Assembly: GCA_002179805.1 (NCBI GenBank)
Contig: NAVB01002502.1
Span: forward strand, 1-16,201
Direction of reading: 5' to 3'
DNA from: Acanthamoeba lenticulata
Lineage: Eukaryota > Discosea > Longamoebia > Acanthamoebidae
DNA length: 16,201 bases
Both the position numbers and the translations under genes were made by a program. A model generated the notes under the pieces. That model saw only the letters and a program-made list of their open reading frames with translations. It was not told where the DNA came from and did no database searches. The first letter of the stretch is position 1. Each line of letters begins with the position of its first letter. Below are positions 11,985 to 16,201 of this stretch, piece by piece.

Positions 11985-12505
11985 ATGGACCACCTGGTGT
12001 ATGCGCTTGCTGATTTGACCGCGGGGCCTGAACCCGCGAAGTTGCCCTTGCAGTTCGGGTCCAGCCAGGAGTCTGGTCTCGCCACCTCGTTCTCTCATCA
12101 GCTCTCGTCTGAGGCGGAGAGTGGCGATGAGCCGCCAAGAAGGATGTAACGCCAACGGCCTTCATCTGCTGTGATGCTCTCCTCAACGGAGGTGGCAGAC
12201 AACAGATACTCACCCACGGAAAAGGCCAAGAGCCCCGAGTGGGTCTGTGTGATAGTTGTTTTTTCCTCCTCGGCCTTGCCTCGGTGGACCGCGGTCGATC
12301 GCTTCAAGAGCTGTACTTGTGGTGATTGACGTCCCTCGAGGGGGGGGGGGGGAGATGGTTGGGTCGATGGCCGTCACGGGGTTTACCACTCTTCGTGCAA
12401 CAGGCCTTGACGCGTGGCGATGGACTGAGGAGCTTGAGCCCTCCCATCATTGTGACCGTCGGACGCGTAGATCGCGCGTTGGGGCCCCACCATCAAGGTG
12501 ATTGA
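11985..12505 (+). CDS. Small spliced gene of unknown function
   Basis: I do not recognise the product. Exons 11985-12145, 12206-12242 and 12404-12505 join in phase to 99 residues. The introns are 12146-12205 (60 nt, GTAACG to CAACAG) and 12243-12403 (161 nt, GTCTGT to CAACAG). The N terminus is MDHLVYALADLTAGPEPAK. The middle is acidic and Ser-rich (SSEAESGDEPPRR), followed by YSPTEKAKSPEW. The tail is PIIVTVGRVDRALGPHHQGD and then the stop. Codon use in exon 1 is typical for the window. Without splicing the first exon ends after 54 residues at a TAA (12147-12149), just past the GT. The second intron contains a run of 13 G (12340-12352), and its 5' site is weak, so exon 3 is the least certain part. 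The gene converges on TECR. Confidence 0.4.
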
Positions 12506-12663
12506 AGAAGGAGCAAAGATAGGAGAGTGTCCCACAGAACCAGAGAGAGAAAAAGACCAGAGAAGGAAGCTCGCGAGCGAGAGGGGTTTAGGGGACTCAC
12601 AGCACGCAGACACGCTGCACAACCAGAGACCGCGGCCGGCCTTCTTTCTTTCTCGTTCGAGAA

Positions 12664-14248
12664 TTAGTAGATGAAGGGGATGAGGATCTTGCGGCCCTTG
12701 GGGTAGTTCTGGAACTCCTTCTTGTAGCGCCTGTGCTTCTGCTGAGCCCAGACCAGCATCTGGCCGCCACCGACAAGCGTGAACAGGAACGCTGCGCACA
12801 CGTAAGAGAGAAGGAGACCAACGTGGTGTGAGTAGGTCAACGAGGGCTCGAGCCGAGAGACAGCAGCAGAGGGAGGGCGCGCACCGGCCACGCTCTGGGT
12901 CATGAAGGAGAAGCTGACCCACGCGAGGATCTCGCAGGTGTAGTTGGGGCACGAGACCAGCTCGAAGAGGAAGCCGCGCGGGATCTTGCGCACGGTAGTG
13001 CCAGACGGGCGCAGGTTGCGCAGCTGGATGTGCGAGATCAAATTGCAAATCTCGAACAACTGGCCGTGGTGTGTTCATCAACATAATAGACACGTGAGTG
13101 GGCATGTTTGATTTTTGTTTGTTTGGCCGATTTGGCTTCGAGCACGGTGAGGCGGTGACCGTTGGGAGGGCGTACGACGAAGAAGCCGAGAGCGACATAG
13201 ACCTGAGTGGGCTCAGGGTCGGTGAAGTACGGGTGGTTCACGAAGTAGCCGCAAAGCGCGCCAAAGCCCCAGTAGTAACCCGAGTTCTTGAAGATGTTCA
13301 TGATCGGCATCGTTCCGTGGCTGTTGGGTGTGGTCTGGGCGTTAGCACGCGCTCATGGGCGGTCGGGACTGCAAGGCAAAGAAAGAACGAGAGAGAGAGA
13401 GAGAGAGGAGAGATGGGTTGTGCCGCACCTGAAACGGTGCACGAAGAGGGTCTCAAGCTCGCGCTTGAGGTAATGTCCCACCCAGCAGGCAAGAGCGAGG
13501 CTGTTCGAAGCATCATCATTGCGCCGCACGTAGAATAAGATCAAGCACTGTAGCGAAGAAGTTCTGGAGGGGAAGTAGCGTACTTCTGCACCCAGGTGTG
13601 CGATGCGGCCGACGCCGGGTAGAGGAAGGGCGGACGGAAGTAGAAGAACAGGTAGATGAAGAGCGGACCGGCATACTCGACCAGGAACACCTGCAAAAGA
13701 ATTAAGGGGCGAATTAATGCTTTTTGTACTTGCTGCTTGCCACCTGTGCACGACACGCTGGACCACGTACAGTCTTCCAGGCGATCTGAGGACCTGCAGA
13801 ACAAATGAAGAAGCATACTGTAAGAGAAAAAAAAGAAAATCAAGGTTTTCTGACCGTCAGGCATTCATACCAAGATCACGGAAGTACACGACGTCGTCCC
13901 TCTTGCCGGACAGCAGGTTGTAGGAGGAAAGCTTCTTGTCGTCCTCAAGGACGGTCCTGGTCTCTGTAAGTATATTTGTTATTTGGGGTAGATTTAAATT
14001 TTGGCAACGCGCGAAAGATCCACGTACCACCATCAAGAAGATAAAGCCTCTGCCTGTCCGGGTAGTACTTGGGGACTGCAAGATACTCTGCCAAGTGAGA
14101 CAAGACCCGTAAGGAGTTCTGAGCTTAATGAAAGAAACGTACAGGCCTTGGCATAGAGGGCCTTCAGCTGAGCCACGGTGGCGGTCTCAGAGACGTCGCA
14201 CTCCTTGAGCACCTTACCGCTGGGAGACTTGATCGTGAGCTTGCCCAT
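12664..14248 (-). CDS. TECR: Very-long-chain trans-2-enoyl-CoA reductase
   Basis: The enzyme catalyses the NADPH-dependent last step of very-long-chain fatty-acid elongation in the ER membrane (TECR/Tsc13). Exons: 14248-14143, 14075-14028, 13963-13871, 13793-13771, 13690-13584, 13500-13429, 13320-13176, 13059-12885 and 12791-12664. The product is 298 residues, close to the usual length of about 308. The N terminus is ubiquitin-like (residues 1 to about 80: MGKLTIKSPSG to DDVVYFRDLG). Next come membrane segments starting FLVEYAGPLFIYLFFYF, then LETLFVHRFSHGTMP and YYWGFGALCGYFVNHPY. The steroid-reductase-like core follows, with RNLRPSG and SCPNY (Tyr 238, the conserved catalytic-region Tyr). 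The end is FIY. ATG 14248 matches the family start directly. The fourth coding exon has only 23 nt. No AATAAA was seen downstream. Confidence 0.96.
13389..13407. repeat. GA dinucleotide repeat
   Basis: A perfect run of nine GA units followed by G, inside the TECR intron 13428-13321. On the transcribed strand it reads as a TC-rich tract that could act as a polypyrimidine stretch. Confidence 0.85.
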
Positions 14249-14548
14249 GGTGCCGCTAACTAACAACAACGAGAGTGACAGATCGCCGTTCGCGCTTTGC
14301 TTGTTGCCACAACGCCGTTATTTCGCGTTCGACTGACTTATCGGCCCAAAACCGGGTTTGCCTGCCTTGCCCAGGTGATGGAAAAACAGTCTTTATTCTT
14401 TTTCTTGAGTAGAGCTACCTGTCATGGTCCGGACAGAGCGGTGACGCGACACAGCCGCACAACAAGACCCACAACCAACTCCCTATCTCTGATACCGCAA
14501 GTGAACAACAAGGCTCGTGGTAGAGCCCAATCCCTTGCGAAGCGAAAA
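14249..14548. promoter_or_regulatory. Shared divergent promoter region of TECR and PIG-N
   Basis: The two start codons lie 300 nt apart on opposite strands with no gene between. I see no TATAAA on either strand, so a TATA-less bidirectional promoter is likely. An in-frame upstream ATG for PIG-N lies at 14378, which could extend that protein by 57 residues, but the family starts close to the downstream ATG. A lone GTTGCC, one half of an RFX X-box, occurs at 14303-14308. One half-site is weak evidence. Confidence 0.5.
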
Positions 14549-16201
14549 ATGAAGATTCAAGGAGGGGACGGTACCTCCTCGGGCACGAGGTCACGGCGCC
14601 TCGGGTGGAACCTCAAGACACTCGTGTTGCTTGGCATCGTGTTCCATGTCGTGTACCTCTTCAGCATCATCGACATCTACTTCAGGTCACCAATCGTCCA
14701 CGGCATGACCCCGCACGCCTCCTCCACCAAGCCGCCAGCCCAGCGCGTGCTGGTCTTTGTCGGTACTCGGCTCCCCTCAGTTGATTGGTTCGTGAATGCA
14801 TTCACGGACTAAACTTTGATTTTGATCAACTTGCTCCTGCAGCGGACGGGCTGCGAGCGGACAAGCTGTTCGAGACGCTCGCCCTCGTGCAGAGGCGGGA
14901 CGGCAGCGGCAAGTACTTCCTGCGTGATATCGTCCAGCAGCACGGCCGGTACGCTGCTGCTGCTGCCCTGCTGGTGTGCCGATCTCTCTCTTTTGATGAC
15001 GCGCTGCTCCATCATCAGGTGGGGCGTGTCGCATGCGCGCGTCCCCACGGAGAGCCGACCTGGCCACGTTGCCCTCTTCGCGGGCTTCTACGAGGACGTG
15101 TCGGCCGTCACAAAGGGTAACCTCCACCCCCCCCTCGCCTTCGGGAGACGGTTCACCACCAAAAACTGACTCTGCCGACGTCAACAGGCTGGAAGGCCAA
15201 CCCGGTCGAGTTTGATTCCGTCTTCAATGAAAGCGCGCGCTCGTGGTCCTGGGGCAGGTGCGCCGCCCTCTTCCGTGTGCGTCCGGACGGGCGTGTCTAA
15301 ACTGACCGACGACCACCAGCCCGGACATCCTGCCCATGTTCGCCCACAACGTACCGCAGATGTATGCGCACTCCTATCACGAGGACTCGGAGGACTTTGC
15401 CTCGCGTATGGCCCATCTATGCTTCTTCTTTCAGGCCGTGCCCCTTTATCTTCTTACGTTGGCTTGGCCCGTGCAGAGGCGTCGAACCTGGATACGTGGG
15501 TCTTTGACCGCGTCGAGGAGCTGTTTGCGTCTTCGCGCAAGAACCACACTCTCGCCAGCCAGGTACGTGCCTGCCTTGGACAAGCTTTGCCACGTGAAGC
15601 GCGGGCTGCTCATGTAATCTTGCAGCTGCGCGAGCCGCAGAGCGTGTTCTTCCTGCATCTGCTGGGAATCGACACCAACGGTCACGCCCACCGGCCCTAC
15701 TCGACCGAGTACCTGGAGAACATCGACATCGTGGACCAGGGCGTGGAGCGGCTCTATAATCTGTTCGAGGACTACTACGGCGATGGGCAGACCACGTACA
15801 TCTTCACCTCTGACCACGGCATGCACAACAAGGTTGGTGGCCCCGCCCTGCTCCTCTGGCCTCGTTGAGCAGGTGTCCTCCTGGCACGCAGACTCACGAG
15901 CTCGCGCAGGGGAGCCACGGCGACGGCCACCCGGACAACACGGAGACGCCCTTCATCGTGTGGGGCGCCGGGGCGCGAAAGCCTGTGTCGCCGCTGGCCC
16001 CGAACGAAAAGCCGCTGCCCGCCCCCACCGCCTGGAACCTGTCTGGTCGCCCGCGCTTCGACATCAACCAAGCCGATGTGGCTCCCCTCATTGTACATAG
16101 ATTATTTTTTATTTTTTATTTTTTATTTATATTTATATTCTTTTGTTAATTGTTGACTGCAGGCGTTTTTTGCCGGGCTACCCTATCCGATGAACTCGGT
16201 G
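14549..16201 (+). CDS. PIGN: GPI ethanolamine phosphate transferase 1, N-terminal part (cut by the right edge)
   Basis: PIG-N/Mcd4 adds phosphoethanolamine to the first mannose of GPI precursors in the ER lumen. Exons: 14549-14762, 14843-14948, 15019-15116, 15188-15257, 15320-15405, 15477-15562, 15626-15832, 15910-16092 and 16163-16201. All junctions are in phase, giving 363 residues before the edge. A signal anchor spans about residues 23-42, followed by the family motif [15 protein letters not shown]. The catalytic domain has the alkaline-phosphatase-superfamily ligands: D73 (in ADGLRAD), nucleophile T117 (PTESRPGH), D236 and H240 (GIDTNGHAH), D283 and H284 (TSDHGM) and H292 (GSHGDGHP). PDILPMF and QADVAPLI are also family hallmarks. 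The last intron is exceptionally T-rich. The C-terminal multi-pass membrane part lies outside the window. Confidence 0.96.

Noticed and set aside
12383..13198. 271-codon minus-strand frame across the TECR 3' end
   Set aside because: It runs through three TECR exons in the wrong frame and has no family resemblance. The spliced TECR model accounts for the coding signal.
14303..14308. GTTGCC as an RFX binding site in the TECR/PIG-N promoter
   Set aside because: Only one half of an X-box is present. A six-base match is expected by chance several times in 16 kb.

Overview
The window looks like nuclear DNA of a free-living amoebozoan, most likely Acanthamoeba or a close relative. Coding exons are GC-rich at third positions. 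They are cut by many short GT-AG introns (about 50-120 nt in the large genes) whose donors usually read GTACG or GTGCG. The proteins are a eukaryotic mixture: RFX-type and GATA-type transcription factors next to ER lipid enzymes. No bacterial operon, CRISPR array, rRNA or insertion sequence was seen.

Layout, left to right. (1) 1-465: the 3' part of an unidentified minus-strand gene that leaves the window on the left. (2) 784-2749 and 3717-4728: two tandem plus-strand genes with an RFX winged-helix DNA-binding domain. They share a 199-nt exon segment that differs at one silent base, while their first exons and long tails have diverged. (3) 5255-8783: a 17-coding-exon minus-strand long-chain acyl-CoA synthetase, convergent with the second RFX gene. 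(4) 9482-10778: a two-exon minus-strand GATA zinc-finger gene whose intron splits the finger, preceded by an ATG-free leader of about 550 nt. (5) 11512-11778: a possible degenerate GATA-like finger. 11985-12505: a small three-exon plus-strand reading frame of unknown function. (6) 12664-14248: a nine-coding-exon minus-strand trans-2-enoyl-CoA reductase (TECR/Tsc13). (7) 14549 to the right edge: the N-terminal 363 residues of PIG-N (Mcd4), divergent from TECR across a 300-nt shared promoter region.

Three enzymes belong to ER-linked lipid metabolism: fatty-acid activation, the last step of very-long-chain fatty-acid elongation, and GPI-anchor ethanolamine-phosphate transfer. The four clear multi-exon genes (ACSL, GATA, TECR, PIG-N) were reconstructed by hand. 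Intron phase is consistent at every junction, and the joined proteins agree with their families. Start codons are firm for TECR, likely for GATA and PIG-N, and unresolved for ACSL and the first RFX gene. The strongest candidate for something new is the RFX pair. Near-perfect nucleotide identity restricted to the DNA-recognition segment points to recent gene conversion or exon shuffling that homogenises DNA recognition while the effector tails diverge.
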